Shown here: one piece after another, positions 7,759-16,557 of the stretch | Numbering within the stretch: position 1 is the stretch's first letter | How the letters are laid out: each line of letters starts with the position of its first letter | Assembly (NCBI GenBank): GCA_018648445.1 | Contig: JABGRG010000019.1 | Coordinates: 1 to 46,169, forward strand | Source of the DNA: Rhodospirillales bacterium | GTDB taxonomy: Bacteria > Pseudomonadota > Alphaproteobacteria > Rhodospirillales_A > JACZKS01 | Reading direction: 5' to 3' | DNA: 46,169 bases | Made by a program: the position numbers and the translations under genes | Notes under the pieces: generated by a model | What the model saw: the letters and a program-made list of their open reading frames with translations, nothing else | Told to the model about the DNA's origin: nothing | Database searches by the model: none

Positions 7759-8826
7759 ATGTTGAAATTCACCAAAATGGCAGCGGTCGCGATTGCCGTT
7801 GTCGGTTCCATGGCATTCGGCGCGGTCAGCGCCGACGCCGCCAAGTACAATCTGCGCGCCAGCGCCAATTCGAATGATCAGGACGAAGATTACGACGGTC
7901 TCGTCGTATTTAAGGATTTCGTTGAATCCCGTTCCAACGGCGAAATCTCGGTCGAATTGTTCATCGGCACCCAGCTTTGCTCCAAGGGCGCGGAATGCCT
8001 GCAGGGCGTGGCCGACGGCACCATCGACATCTTCATCACCACCAGCGGCGGCGCCGCCGGTGCGTTCCCCTACATCCAGGTTCTGGATCTTCCCTACCTG
8101 CTGCGTGATGACCGCATCGCCGAAATGGCTCTTAGCGGTGATTTCACCCGCGTCGTGCGGAAAATGGCCCTTGACGATTCGGGCGGAATGATCCGCCTGA
8201 TGAGCATCGGCAACACCGGTGGCTGGCGCAACTTCGCCAACACCAAGCGGGTCGTCAAATCCCCGGCTGACCTCAAGGGCCTGAAAATTCGCACGGTCGT
8301 CGCCGACCTGCCGCAGGAACTGGTTCGCGCGCTGGGCGCCAGCCCCACTCCGATTCCGTGGCCGGAACTCTTCACCTCGTTCCAGACGGGCGTCGTTGAA
8401 GGCTCCAAGAACGGCATCACCGACATCATGGGCATGAAATTCCCGGATGCCGGCCTCAAGTACGTGACCCTCGACGGCCACGCCTACATGGGTGCGTTGT
8501 GGTGGATGAACAACGACCGCTTCATGGGCATGCCCAAGGGCCTCCAGAAGGTTATCGTTGACGGCTTCGCAGAGCTGCAGCAAGCAACGTTCGCTTCGCC
8601 GAAGCGCAAATCCATCAAGGCCTATGGCGATTTCGTCAAGGGCGGCGGCACCCTCTACGTGCCCACGCCCGCACAAAAGGCGGAATTCAAGAAAGCCGCC
8701 GCGCCGGTCTACGACTGGTTCAAAAAGAACATCAAAAACGGCCCGGTGGTCTTCGACGCGTTGGTTGCCGCGGCAGCCAAAGCCGAAAAGGCAATCGACG
8801 GGGAATTGGCCCTCGAGATCAAATAA
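7759..8826 (+). CDS. dctP: TRAP transporter substrate-binding protein (DctP family)
   Basis: Periplasmic solute-binding subunit, 355 aa. The start is ATG 7759, preceded by AAGGAGGA at 7743-7750. From it the protein opens with a classical signal peptide (KFTKMAAVAIAVVGSMAFG) with cleavage near ADA-AKY. The mature part has DctP features: residues near GTQLCSKGAECLQGVADG, DLPYLLRDD, the PADLKGLKIRTV segment with the Arg that usually contacts a substrate carboxylate, and FTSFQTGVVEGSKNGI. An in-frame extension back to 7474 would run through the palindromic element and lose the signal peptide, so it is rejected. This protein determines what the sugar operon imports. The conserved Arg suggests an acidic group on the ligand, as for most TRAP systems, but that is inference. 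Confidence 0.9.
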   Translation: MLKFTKMAAVAIAVVGSMAFGAVSADAAKYNLRASANSNDQDEDYDGLVVFKDFVESRSNGEISVELFIGTQLCSKGAECLQGVADGTIDIFITTSGGAAGAFPYIQVLDLPYLLRDDRIAEMALSGDFTRVVRKMALDDSGGMIRLMSIGNTGGWRNFANTKRVVKSPADLKGLKIRTVVADLPQELVRALGASPTPIPWPELFTSFQTGVVEGSKNGITDIMGMKFPDAGLKYVTLDGHAYMGALWWMNNDRFMGMPKGLQKVIVDGFAELQQATFASPKRKSIKAYGDFVKGGGTLYVPTPAQKAEFKKAAAPVYDWFKKNIKNGPVVFDALVAAAAKAEKAIDGELALEIK

Positions 8827-8856
8827 ATCTCCCGGTCATATGATGACAATCGAAGC

Positions 8857-8885
8857 GAAGGGTCGCCCCTCGGGGGCGGCCCTTC
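8857..8885 (+). terminator. GC-rich hairpin after dctP
   Basis: A 12-base stem (8857-8868 with 8874-8885, one G-T pair) with a short loop lies 30 bases after the dctP stop. No T tract follows, so it may terminate weakly or mainly protect the transcript end. It marks the end of the sugar operon before the oppositely oriented lipoprotein gene. Confidence 0.5.
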
Positions 8886-8931
8886 GTGCGTCTCGAACAA
8901 CTTCCGCTTTTTGGAGCAATTCCGCCCTTCG

Positions 8932-8956
8932 CCAACCTCGCCAACCTCGCCAACGA
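8932..8956. repeat. Short CCAACCTCG tandem repeat
   Basis: The 9-base unit CCAACCTCG occurs twice in succession, followed by a partial third copy (CCAACGAGG), in the 209-base gap between dctP and the lipoprotein gene. It is not inside a convincing gene. It is probably neutral slippage-derived sequence. Confidence 0.45.
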
Positions 8957-9035
8957 GGGCAGGTTGTGACCCAAAAGGGGGCAATGACGAGCGGCGCGGC
9001 AGCTCCACTAAAGCTCAGAGTGAATTATAACAAAC

Positions 9036-11906
9036 TCACGGAAGCACCCTGTCGCAAGCGTTCACGCTGCTTGCAGTAGCGCACCTTGGATATCCGTGTA
9101 TTTGGTATTCAGGGGTCGTGCCGGAATCTTCGCAGGGCTTTACGCATACGAGTCCGGTGCTGCATTGTTGCGAGCTGCTACACTCCTCGCCCACCCCAAG
9201 GCAGTCATAGTATTCCACATCGACGGTGTTGGAAATGTAGCTCCCGTCAGGACTAAATAGCCATGCGGTGTTGTCGATTGTACTCAACTCTCGGCGCTGA
9301 ACGGCGCATGTCAGGCGATTTTCAGTTATGACTTTGAAGGTGGTCGTCCCACTCCTCAGCTCGCCTAAAGTACAGCTCACCGTGTCTCCAGTAATTCGGC
9401 AGTAAGGAGAATCATTGGTCGGCATTAACAAGCCTCGGATTGGGCCCAGCACCCGAAGGGGCGACAGGGGAAGGTTAACCGCATCGCGAATCGTGAAATC
9501 GCCCCGCGACCAGGGGCCAGGATTATCGATCACGATATCAAATATCACCGATTCTCCGGGAAGGTGTCTGTTTCTTGAGACTTCTTTTGTGATCGTTGGA
9601 TTGGGGGGCGATTTGCAAAGACGTAGAAGCAATATATCGGTGGCCCCGGCTCGCTCGGTCTGGGACGCGCCGGGCATGGCAATATCAATCACATCCGATC
9701 TCGTATCCAAGCCGACAAACACGCAATCATCTTCGGTCAGAGCAAGGCTATAACCGGCGTCAAAACCTTCGCCGCCGAGATAGGTGAAGTAATCTAAATC
9801 CCCGTCAGGGTCGAGACGGGCATAATATCCGTCCCAGCCCGCCCCCTTGGTGCCGTCCAACGGCTGGCCAACCCCCAATCCTGTTTCCTTGGTTCTTCCG
9901 GTCAGATGAACAACGTGGTCAGCATCCACAATCATATCAAAAGCACTGGTGGTTAGTGTCGTATCGCCTCCAAATACGGTGCGATAAATCACACTTGCGC
10001 CATTGTTTTTGAGCTTTACCACGAAGCCGTCGGTATAGGTTTCTACCCTGCGTGTTCCGGCCACGTAGATATCAAAATTCTCATCAATGGAAACCGCATA
10101 GCCTTTATCGCCCTTCTTCTCGTTAAGGAAGGTAACGAAGTCAAAGCCCGTTCCGGTCCTGTTTACGCGCGCGACAAAGGTCTCCTGGCACTCCCAGACA
10201 TAATCGACGGTAAAGTCCCCGCACGACAAAGCATCGACACTGTTTAACGTATGGCCCGCATATGCTGCGCTGGTGATGGGAAAGTCCGGTGATATCGTAA
10301 CGCCCGTGACAGCGGCGAAACCGTCCTTAACCGCAATAGCGGATGCAAAATCGTTCACCCGGCCACCGAGAAGGGTGAAATATTCCAGCGTTTCCAGCGT
10401 TGGCGACAGTTTTCCAACCAAACCATCGATCACACCGTTGAAAGTCGTTTGCGGCGCACCTGGAAGAATCACATTCGGATTCAATGGCGCGCCGGGAGCA
10501 GCCGTGGTGACAGGTGCGGTGGCACCAGAAAAATACAGGCCACTCGACGCGTCAGACGTGGCATCCTCAAAAACACAGTCCGTGATCTTTGTGGAAAGTG
10601 CGGCCCGCATGAAGGTCGTACGAAGCGGTTCCCCGTCCGGGTCAATTTGCACGACGAACCCGGTCCCGTATGTTGTGGATGCCGGGTCCACGTCAAAGGC
10701 AACAGTAGGGGTCGGAAAATCCGGGCTATATGTCTCGCCACATAGATAGGCCCCGCTTGATGGGCCAACGGTGATCGCATGCGCCAGATCGGAATTGGCC
10801 CCCGAGAAATAACTCACATACCGAATTTCACTACCCGAGATGTTGTCCGGATCAAGACGGGCGGCAAAAGCCATATGCCTTCCCGGAGAAACGGCACCTG
10901 TGGCCTCGGGTAAATCGGTAGAGAGAGTCGTTCCCCCAAGCAGCAGGTCGCCATCCTCCAATACCGCAAGATCAATTAGCGGTGTTGGGGTTGAGACATT
11001 TTCTGAAAGAGTCGATTCACTGTTGCTGCCGCCGAAATACGTTCCAAAATCAATGATGGGGTCGATCGTCAGCTTGGATCCCGGCCGTCTACCCTTGATT
11101 CTAAATCCAACGGTGTCGGCGCCGGTGATACGAAAACCGGCTCTGAGAGTGCGCTGGGTGCCCCCGAGCTGATCAAAGGCTTTGGGTGCCTGGTGTATGA
11201 GCCGTCGCCCGTTCGACAGCGTGATTTCCAGGTTGCCCTTGCCATCAAGTTTGAGAGACTGGGCGCGCTTGAACTTCATATTGATGACTTCAGGATTGCC
11301 ACCGGCCCTAATGGTGAAATAATACGAAAGTCGTCCATTCGCGCTGGAAAGCCACATATCGGTATCTGGATAAAGCTTGTCGTAGCGGACCTGCGAATAG
11401 CTAGGTACTTTACGTTTCCAGTTCGACTGTATGTTGCCCTCATAAAGATTGACGAAGGTCGCGGGGCTGCCCACGGCGCGAACCGTCGCAGACGAATTGG
11501 CGTTGACGAAGTCTAAATGAAGAGCGACGGCGCTTGTTGAGCTTGCCGATGGCCTGGTTTCGAAAGATCGTGCATTGTTGCCCTGCGATTTGTTCGAACT
11601 GCTCGAGAGAACAGTTACGATGGATTTCTCGGTCAAAAACAAATTGTAGCCAGGATGGCGAACAAAGAAACTGACACGCTCATCTTTCTGGCCTTGGTTC
11701 TTCTCAAATAATAATGGCATGGAAGTCGTTGACAATGGCGTCCGAGCCGTCATTGGTGCGGTTGGTCGGGCCACGGAAGGTGTCGGCTGCGGTGAAATGC
11801 TTGAGGGTGGTTTTTTTTCAGCAACCACGCAGCCTGTGAGAGTGAGTGATGCTACTATGGCTATCCAATGCTGTGCTCGGCAATTTTTCCAATTGAGTAC
11901 CGGCAT
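9036..11906 (-). CDS. SBBP-repeat lipoprotein with DUF11-like and Cys-rich C-terminus
   Basis: Large surface or periplasmic lipoprotein of 956 aa. It opens with a signal peptide ending in a lipobox, LTGC with the lipidated C26, followed by a Ser/Pro/Thr-rich linker to about residue 60. The segment LLFEKNQGQ...VSFFVRHPGYNLFLTE is the N-terminal domain typical of SBBP-repeat proteins. Next comes a long set of repeats of the form D-F-x-T-Y-(F/L)-GG and Y.AGTR, predicted to form a beta-propeller. A DUF11-like module follows (NPTITKEVSRNR, FDIVIDNPGPWSRGD). The last 55 residues hold seven cysteines (GEECSSSQQC, LVCVKPC, RCATA, ACDR), resembling small disulfide-rich modules. It stands alone between operons. 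Base composition looks less GC-rich than the flanking operons, hinting at transfer. Function unknown; a role in surface binding is plausible only. Confidence 0.8.
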   Translation of the reverse strand: MPVLNWKNCRAQHWIAIVASLTLTGCVVAEKKPPSSISPQPTPSVARPTAPMTARTPLSTTSMPLLFEKNQGQKDERVSFFVRHPGYNLFLTEKSIVTVLSSSSNKSQGNNARSFETRPSASSTSAVALHLDFVNANSSATVRAVGSPATFVNLYEGNIQSNWKRKVPSYSQVRYDKLYPDTDMWLSSANGRLSYYFTIRAGGNPEVINMKFKRAQSLKLDGKGNLEITLSNGRRLIHQAPKAFDQLGGTQRTLRAGFRITGADTVGFRIKGRRPGSKLTIDPIIDFGTYFGGSNSESTLSENVSTPTPLIDLAVLEDGDLLLGGTTLSTDLPEATGAVSPGRHMAFAARLDPDNISGSEIRYVSYFSGANSDLAHAITVGPSSGAYLCGETYSPDFPTPTVAFDVDPASTTYGTGFVVQIDPDGEPLRTTFMRAALSTKITDCVFEDATSDASSGLYFSGATAPVTTAAPGAPLNPNVILPGAPQTTFNGVIDGLVGKLSPTLETLEYFTLLGGRVNDFASAIAVKDGFAAVTGVTISPDFPITSAAYAGHTLNSVDALSCGDFTVDYVWECQETFVARVNRTGTGFDFVTFLNEKKGDKGYAVSIDENFDIYVAGTRRVETYTDGFVVKLKNNGASVIYRTVFGGDTTLTTSAFDMIVDADHVVHLTGRTKETGLGVGQPLDGTKGAGWDGYYARLDPDGDLDYFTYLGGEGFDAGYSLALTEDDCVFVGLDTRSDVIDIAMPGASQTERAGATDILLLRLCKSPPNPTITKEVSRNRHLPGESVIFDIVIDNPGPWSRGDFTIRDAVNLPLSPLRVLGPIRGLLMPTNDSPYCRITGDTVSCTLGELRSGTTTFKVITENRLTCAVQRRELSTIDNTAWLFSPDGSYISNTVDVEYYDCLGVGEECSSSQQCSTGLVCVKPCEDSGTTPEYQIHGYPRCATASSVNACDRVLP

Positions 11907-12109
11907 GTTCCATTCCCCCCACTGTCATGGCCCACTCCAAAGAGGATATATGGTGCTTGGGGGCGAATATTGAAGCCTAGAAGACGCCAGCACTCGATAT
12001 CGCCTCCTGGCTATTCCCGGACTAGTGCCCCGTGCCCGTCGCACCGTCGGAAACCCATTTCAAGCAGACATCTTGGCCGTTCTGCGACTCCCGTTCATGA
12101 GCACAATTT

Positions 12110-12598
12110 CTAGTCGAAGGGGTACAGGTTGCCCTTGTAATCATCGACGAGGATATGAGCGCGCTCGATTTGTTCGGGCGTCATCTTTTTGATGATTTCC
12201 TCTTGCGAGATGGCCGCGTCGGGGTCGCCGCCGATGGCCGACAGCACGTACCACATAAGCCCTCGCACCAGATCCGGGGCGGGCATTCCGCGACCGATTT
12301 CGTAGTACCAGCCAACGCCCGACTGCGCGCCGGGATGGCCGCGCAGGGCCGAGCGCAGATACCATTCGAAGGCGCGTTCGTCATCGCGCACAACGCCCAG
12401 ACCCATGGCGTACATCACGCCGATTAGCTCTTCCGCATCGGCGTTTCCGCTTTGCGCAGCGGGCAGCAGTTCGGCCATCGCTTCGGTGAACTTGCTGGCG
12501 TCCATAAGATCGCGGGCCTTCTGGATGTCGGCCATGAGCGGCCCCGTCCAGCAAAGCGCTATCAGCAAACCAAGGATGGGTAGAAATGGCCTGAGCAT
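12110..12598 (-). CDS. Sel1-repeat (SLR/TPR-like) exported protein
   Basis: Small exported helical-repeat protein, 162 aa. A signal peptide (LLIALCWTGPLMA) ends near residue 23. Sel1-like repeats follow: a partial unit with AAQSGNADAEELIGVMYAMGLGV, then RAFEWYLRSALRGHPGAQSGVGWYYEIGRG, then GLMWYVLSAIGGDPDA. Such repeats mediate protein contacts, often in envelope or signalling complexes. It is divergent from the cytochrome peroxidase gene, with 69 bases between the starts. No enzymatic motif is visible. Confidence 0.72.
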   Translation of the reverse strand: MLRPFLPILGLLIALCWTGPLMADIQKARDLMDASKFTEAMAELLPAAQSGNADAEELIGVMYAMGLGVVRDDERAFEWYLRSALRGHPGAQSGVGWYYEIGRGMPAPDLVRGLMWYVLSAIGGDPDAAISQEEIIKKMTPEQIERAHILVDDYKGNLYPFD

Positions 12599-12667
12599 CG
12601 ACGCTCTCCGGTTATCAAGCGAGATTTATGAGGTATATTATACGAAATTGCTGATAGAGACGACCGG

Positions 12668-14005
12668 ATGCCGAAAACCTTTCGATCCAATTTTCTTTCC
12701 CTGCTCGTCGTCCTGTCGACGGGATCGGCGCTCATGGCCGCCGAGCTTCCGGCCGCCGTTACCAACGCGGATTATCGCCCGGTCGATGCGGCCCAGGCGG
12801 CACTGGGACGGTTTCTTTTCTACGACAAAATATTAAGCGGCAACCAGAACATCGCCTGCGCCACTTGTCATCACCACGACCACGCGAGCTCGGACGGATT
12901 GTCGCTGGGCGTTGGCGAAGGCGGCGTTGGATTGGGGCCGAAAAGGGTATTCGGCGAGCCCGGCATCACGCAAAACCGGCGCATCCCCCGCCATTCACCG
13001 ACGTTGTTTAATTTGGGCGCGCGGGAATTCACCCGGTTGTTCCACGACGGACGGGTTTTCGAAGACCCCACCGATGCAACCGGTTTCAACAGCCCGGCCG
13101 AGGAATTCCTGCCCGAAGGCTTGACGACCGTCACGGCGGTTCAGGCGCTGTTTCCCCTGCTGTCGGAAGTGGAAATGGCCGGCCAGACCAGTGAAAACCC
13201 TGTGGCCCGGGCGATTTTGCGGCGGCAGGATTATGCCTGGAACATCCTTGTCGAGCGTATTCAGGCCATCAACGAGTACCTTCCTCTGTTTCGCGACGCC
13301 TTCGCCGACATTAAAAAGGCCACCGACATTTCGATTACCCATATCGCCAACGCCATCGGCGCTTTCGTCAATTCCGAATGGCGCGCCGATAGCAGTCCCT
13401 TCGACGCCTATTTGCGTGGCGACGAAGCAGCATTCGGCGTGATCGAAAAGCGCGGCCTCGAACTCTTCTACGGCAAGGGTGGATGCGCCGCCTGCCATTC
13501 CGGGAAATTCCAGACCGACCACGAATTTCACGCCATCGCCATGCCCCAGTTCGGACCGGGCCGAACGCGCATGTTCGATCCCGTCGTCCGCGACCGTGGA
13601 CGCATCAATGAAACGGATGAGCGCGAGGATTCACACAAATTCCGCACCCCGAGTTTGCGCAATGTGGCCATCAGCGCCCCCTATGGCCACACGGGGGCCT
13701 ACCGAACGCTGGAAGCCGTCGTCCGTCATCACCTGAACCCGGTGGCGGCGTTTCGCACCTACGACCCCGGCCAGACGATCCTGCCGCCCGAAGCCAGACT
13801 AGCAAAGGTCGATTTTCTGGTCTTCGAGAATACGGTCGAACAAGCGTCCATCATTGCCGCCAACGAGCTTGAACCGGTCGACCTGACCGATCGGGAAGTC
13901 ACCGACCTGATCGCTTTCCTAAGGACGTTGACCGACGGGAAAGGCCTGAAAGGCCGCCTCGGAGCGCCACAAAACGTTCCCAGCGGCTTGCCACTGGATG
14001 AATAG
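12668..14005 (+). CDS. Di-heme cytochrome c peroxidase (CcpA/MauG family)
   Basis: Periplasmic di-heme protein, 445 aa, of the bacterial cytochrome c peroxidase/MauG family. Classical members reduce hydrogen peroxide with electrons from cytochrome c, while MauG-like ones oxidise proteins. A signal peptide covers about the first 24 residues. The two heme-attachment sites are CATCH (C64, C67, H68) and CAACH (C273, C276, H277). FRTPSLRNVAISAPYGHTGAY near the C-terminus is characteristic of the family. At 445 aa it is longer than the classical enzyme (about 325-350 aa). There is an unusual His cluster right after the first site (CHHHDH). It could be a methylamine-utilisation-like or stress peroxidase; the context does not decide. 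Confidence 0.85.
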   Translation: MPKTFRSNFLSLLVVLSTGSALMAAELPAAVTNADYRPVDAAQAALGRFLFYDKILSGNQNIACATCHHHDHASSDGLSLGVGEGGVGLGPKRVFGEPGITQNRRIPRHSPTLFNLGAREFTRLFHDGRVFEDPTDATGFNSPAEEFLPEGLTTVTAVQALFPLLSEVEMAGQTSENPVARAILRRQDYAWNILVERIQAINEYLPLFRDAFADIKKATDISITHIANAIGAFVNSEWRADSSPFDAYLRGDEAAFGVIEKRGLELFYGKGGCAACHSGKFQTDHEFHAIAMPQFGPGRTRMFDPVVRDRGRINETDEREDSHKFRTPSLRNVAISAPYGHTGAYRTLEAVVRHHLNPVAAFRTYDPGQTILPPEARLAKVDFLVFENTVEQASIIAANELEPVDLTDREVTDLIAFLRTLTDGKGLKGRLGAPQNVPSGLPLDE

Positions 14006-14036
14006 CCGATGGTCCAAAAAAACCGCAGCTTGTGGG

Positions 14037-15032
14037 TTACTTCAGCGCGCCAGCCGCCCTTTCGTATTCGATCTCCGCGACCGGAATTCCAAGCGGCTTG
14101 CCTTCGATCAGCCTGATAACCTCGGCCACCGCGCCGCTTTCCATTGCCAGACGGCAGTCGGGGGTGTTGGCGGCCATGTGGCAGGTCATGGTCAGGTTTT
14201 CGAGTTCCGACAGTTCGCCGACGTAGGGTTCGGCGGAAAAGACATCAATGCCGGCCGCCGCGATTTCACCGCTACGCAAGGCGTTGGCAAGTGCGGCTTC
14301 ATCCACAATGCCGCCGCGCGCGAGGTTGAGCAGGCGGGCCGTGTGTTTCATCATGGCAAATTCCTTATCACCAATCAGGTTGATGGTGAGCGCCGTGCGT
14401 GGCACGTGTAGGGTGACGAAATCACACGTCTTGTAGATGGTTTCCTTGTCGGTCCATTCGATATCAAGTTCCTTGCCGAACGCCTCGTCGGGCTCGATGT
14501 CGTTGGCCAGGATGCGCACGCCGGGAAAGCCGCCCTTCAAGTGGCGAATGACCCGCTTGCCGATACGCCCCACGCCGATGACGCCCACGGTGCTTTCGGC
14601 CAGCCGCACGCCAACGAACTTTTTCCAGCCTTTGGCGCGGATTGCGCGGTCGGCCTGCCCCACACCGCGCGCCACATCCATCATCAACGCGATGGTGAGT
14701 TCTGCGGTGGCAGGCGACGGCCCGTCGGGCGTGTGGGTGACGGGGATACCACGCTCGCGGGCGGCCAGCAGGTCCACGGCGTCGATGCCGATGCCGATGC
14801 GGGCGATCAGTTTCAAGTTGGGTTCGCCGTCCATGACCTTGCCGGTCACCGGCTCGACACCCGCCAGCAAATAGTCGAAGCCCTTGAGCATTTCGGCGTA
14901 TTCGTCTTCGCCCAATGGCCGGCCCAGCGGATTAAGAACCACCTCGGCCCCGGCCTCCTCAAGCATTTCAAGGGGCTTGGGGTTGATGTGGGCGAACGGA
15001 AGATTGGTGACGAGAACGCGCGGCTTGGACAT
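14037..15032 (-). CDS. D-isomer-specific 2-hydroxyacid dehydrogenase
   Basis: NAD(P)-dependent D-2-hydroxyacid dehydrogenase of the phosphoglycerate dehydrogenase superfamily, 331 aa. The NAD-binding motif is GVIGVGRIGKRVIRHL. LLNLARGGIVDEAAL gives the Arg/Gly region, and HMAANTPDC near the C-terminus holds the catalytic His. The start is ATG 15032, preceded by GGGAGAG at 15041-15047 on the minus strand; an ATG 21 bases further upstream lacks a site. It lies just downstream of the SDR gene as the last gene of the minus-strand operon with the racemase, LysR and TRAP genes. It may reduce a 2-oxoacid derived from the imported substrate, or oxidise the D-hydroxyacid. The exact substrate is unknown. 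Confidence 0.85.
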   Translation of the reverse strand: MSKPRVLVTNLPFAHINPKPLEMLEEAGAEVVLNPLGRPLGEDEYAEMLKGFDYLLAGVEPVTGKVMDGEPNLKLIARIGIGIDAVDLLAARERGIPVTHTPDGPSPATAELTIALMMDVARGVGQADRAIRAKGWKKFVGVRLAESTVGVIGVGRIGKRVIRHLKGGFPGVRILANDIEPDEAFGKELDIEWTDKETIYKTCDFVTLHVPRTALTINLIGDKEFAMMKHTARLLNLARGGIVDEAALANALRSGEIAAAGIDVFSAEPYVGELSELENLTMTCHMAANTPDCRLAMESGAVAEVIRLIEGKPLGIPVAEIEYERAAGALK

Positions 15033-15049
15033 TTTATTTCTCTCCCAAA

Positions 15050-15841
15050 TCAAACTGAGCGGATCATACCGCCATCGACCCGGACCTGCGAGCCGCTGAC
15101 GTAACTGGCCGGTTCGCCCGCCAGGAAGGCGACCATGGCGGCGTATTCAGCAACCGTTCCGAAGCGCCCCATGGGCAGCAATTTGAGGGCGTCGGCGCGG
15201 AATTCCTCGAACGTCTTGCCCGCCTTTTCGGCGTTGGCGGCGTCGATCTGATCGACCCGTTCGGTATGGATGCGGCCCGGCAAAACCATGTTGACGGTGA
15301 TGCCGTCGGCGGCGAGCTCGGTTGAGAGCGTCTTGCTCCACCCCACCAGCGCCGAGCGCAGCACGTTGGAAATCGTCAGGTGCGGGATGGGCTGAATAAC
15401 GCTGGATGACGCTAAGGTCAGGATGCGGCCCCATTTGCGTTCCTTCATGCCGGGAACAACGCGCCGCGATAATTCGATAACGCTCAGCACCATGACCTCG
15501 AACTGCTTGCGCCAGGTGTCGGGGTCGGTAACCCCCTGCAACGGGCCGGGACGCGGACCGGGGGTGTTGTTGACCAGAATGTCGATGCCGCCGAAGTGTT
15601 TTTCGGTTTCGGCGCGCGCATTTTCCAACTGGTCGATGTCGCCGATATCGCCGACGAAGAATTCGACGTCGGTGCCGTACGTGGATTTGAGGTGTGCGGC
15701 GTGGGCCGCCAACTTGTCGCCATCGAAATCAAAGATTGCGACGCGCGCGCCTTCGGCGGCCAAAGCCTCGGCGACGCCGCCACCCAGCCCACCAGCCGCA
15801 GCCAGAACCAGGGCGCGTTTTCCTTGTAAACCAAGATCCAT
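15050..15841 (-). CDS. SDR-family oxidoreductase lacking the canonical Tyr-x3-Lys
   Basis: Short-chain dehydrogenase/reductase fold, 263 aa. A glycine-rich nucleotide-binding loop (LAAAGGLGGGVAEAL, residues 13-27), VNNTPG (90-95) and the C-terminal VSGSQVRVDGG are all present. The active-site region has the Ser (A-S145-S-S) but continues PHLTISNVLRSALVGWSK. At the place of the catalytic Tyr and Lys there is a Ser-Asn-Val-Leu-Arg stretch. Similar LSNxxR variants exist among proteins annotated as 3-oxoacyl-ACP reductases. The protein may use another mechanism or have a non-dehydrogenase role. It lies between the racemase and hydroxyacid dehydrogenase genes on one probable transcript. Confidence 0.85.
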   Translation of the reverse strand: MDLGLQGKRALVLAAAGGLGGGVAEALAAEGARVAIFDFDGDKLAAHAAHLKSTYGTDVEFFVGDIGDIDQLENARAETEKHFGGIDILVNNTPGPRPGPLQGVTDPDTWRKQFEVMVLSVIELSRRVVPGMKERKWGRILTLASSSVIQPIPHLTISNVLRSALVGWSKTLSTELAADGITVNMVLPGRIHTERVDQIDAANAEKAGKTFEEFRADALKLLPMGRFGTVAEYAAMVAFLAGEPASYVSGSQVRVDGGMIRSV

Positions 15842-15869
15842 TTTCTTTTTCCTTGTTCGTTAGTGGCTA

Positions 15870-16532
15870 TCAATTTGCAGCAAGAAGCACGGCACCCATG
15901 GCCATGGTGACGGCGGCCTGTGTGGGTTCGACCACCGGAATGCCGACGGCTTCTTCAACGCGGGCTTTGAACCGCGCCATACCGGCGCATCCCATCACGG
16001 CCGAGTGCGCGCCGCATTCATCGCGCAGGCGCTTGCCCACCGCGATCATGCGTTCCAGCACCTTGGCGTCATCCGACAATTCGACAACGCCGAGACCAAT
16101 GGCCATATCGCCGGCGAAACGGTCGTTCAGGCCAAGGGCGCGAACATAGCGCAAGTGGCGCGGGATGGACCCCGCCAGGATCGAAATCACGCCGAAGCGT
16201 TCGCCCAGAGTCAACGCGCTGAGCATACCGCATTCGGCGATACCGAAGACGCGGCGCTTGGTGGCCTCGCGGGCGGCTTGCAGGCCGGGGTCGCTGTAAC
16301 ATGCGATGACGAAAGCATCGACATCATCCTCGCGCTCCTTGATGGTGCGGCTTATGGGTTGCACGACACTTTCGATGTGGGCCTGCGTTTCGATGCCCGG
16401 AGGGCCGTCGGCCAGACTAATGCACTCGATGACCGGACCGCCGGGCACGCCCAGCGGGGCAAGCGCTTCGTCCAGATGACCGGCGACGGCCTGGGTGGAA
16501 TTGGGATTGATGACAAGAATGCGTCCGCTCAT
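15870..16532 (-). CDS. Asp/Glu/hydantoin racemase family protein
   Basis: Cofactor-independent racemase family protein, 220 aa. It starts with RILVINPNSTQ, the signature of hydantoin racemases, which interconvert D- and L-5-substituted hydantoins by a two-cysteine mechanism. Both cysteines are present: C78 in IACYSDPG and C182 in VMGCAGM. Alternative members of this superfamily are arylmalonate decarboxylase and maleate isomerase. The nearby hydantoinase-type amidohydrolase and N-carbamoyl amidohydrolase on the other side of the TRAP genes favour a hydantoin-type racemase. It is cotranscribed with the SDR and hydroxyacid dehydrogenase genes, and follows the LysR gene with a 25-base gap. Confidence 0.82.
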   Translation of the reverse strand: MSGRILVINPNSTQAVAGHLDEALAPLGVPGGPVIECISLADGPPGIETQAHIESVVQPISRTIKEREDDVDAFVIACYSDPGLQAAREATKRRVFGIAECGMLSALTLGERFGVISILAGSIPRHLRYVRALGLNDRFAGDMAIGLGVVELSDDAKVLERMIAVGKRLRDECGAHSAVMGCAGMARFKARVEEAVGIPVVEPTQAAVTMAMGAVLLAAN

Positions 16533-16557
16533 TTTTCAGATTCCTACTCTCAATGCT

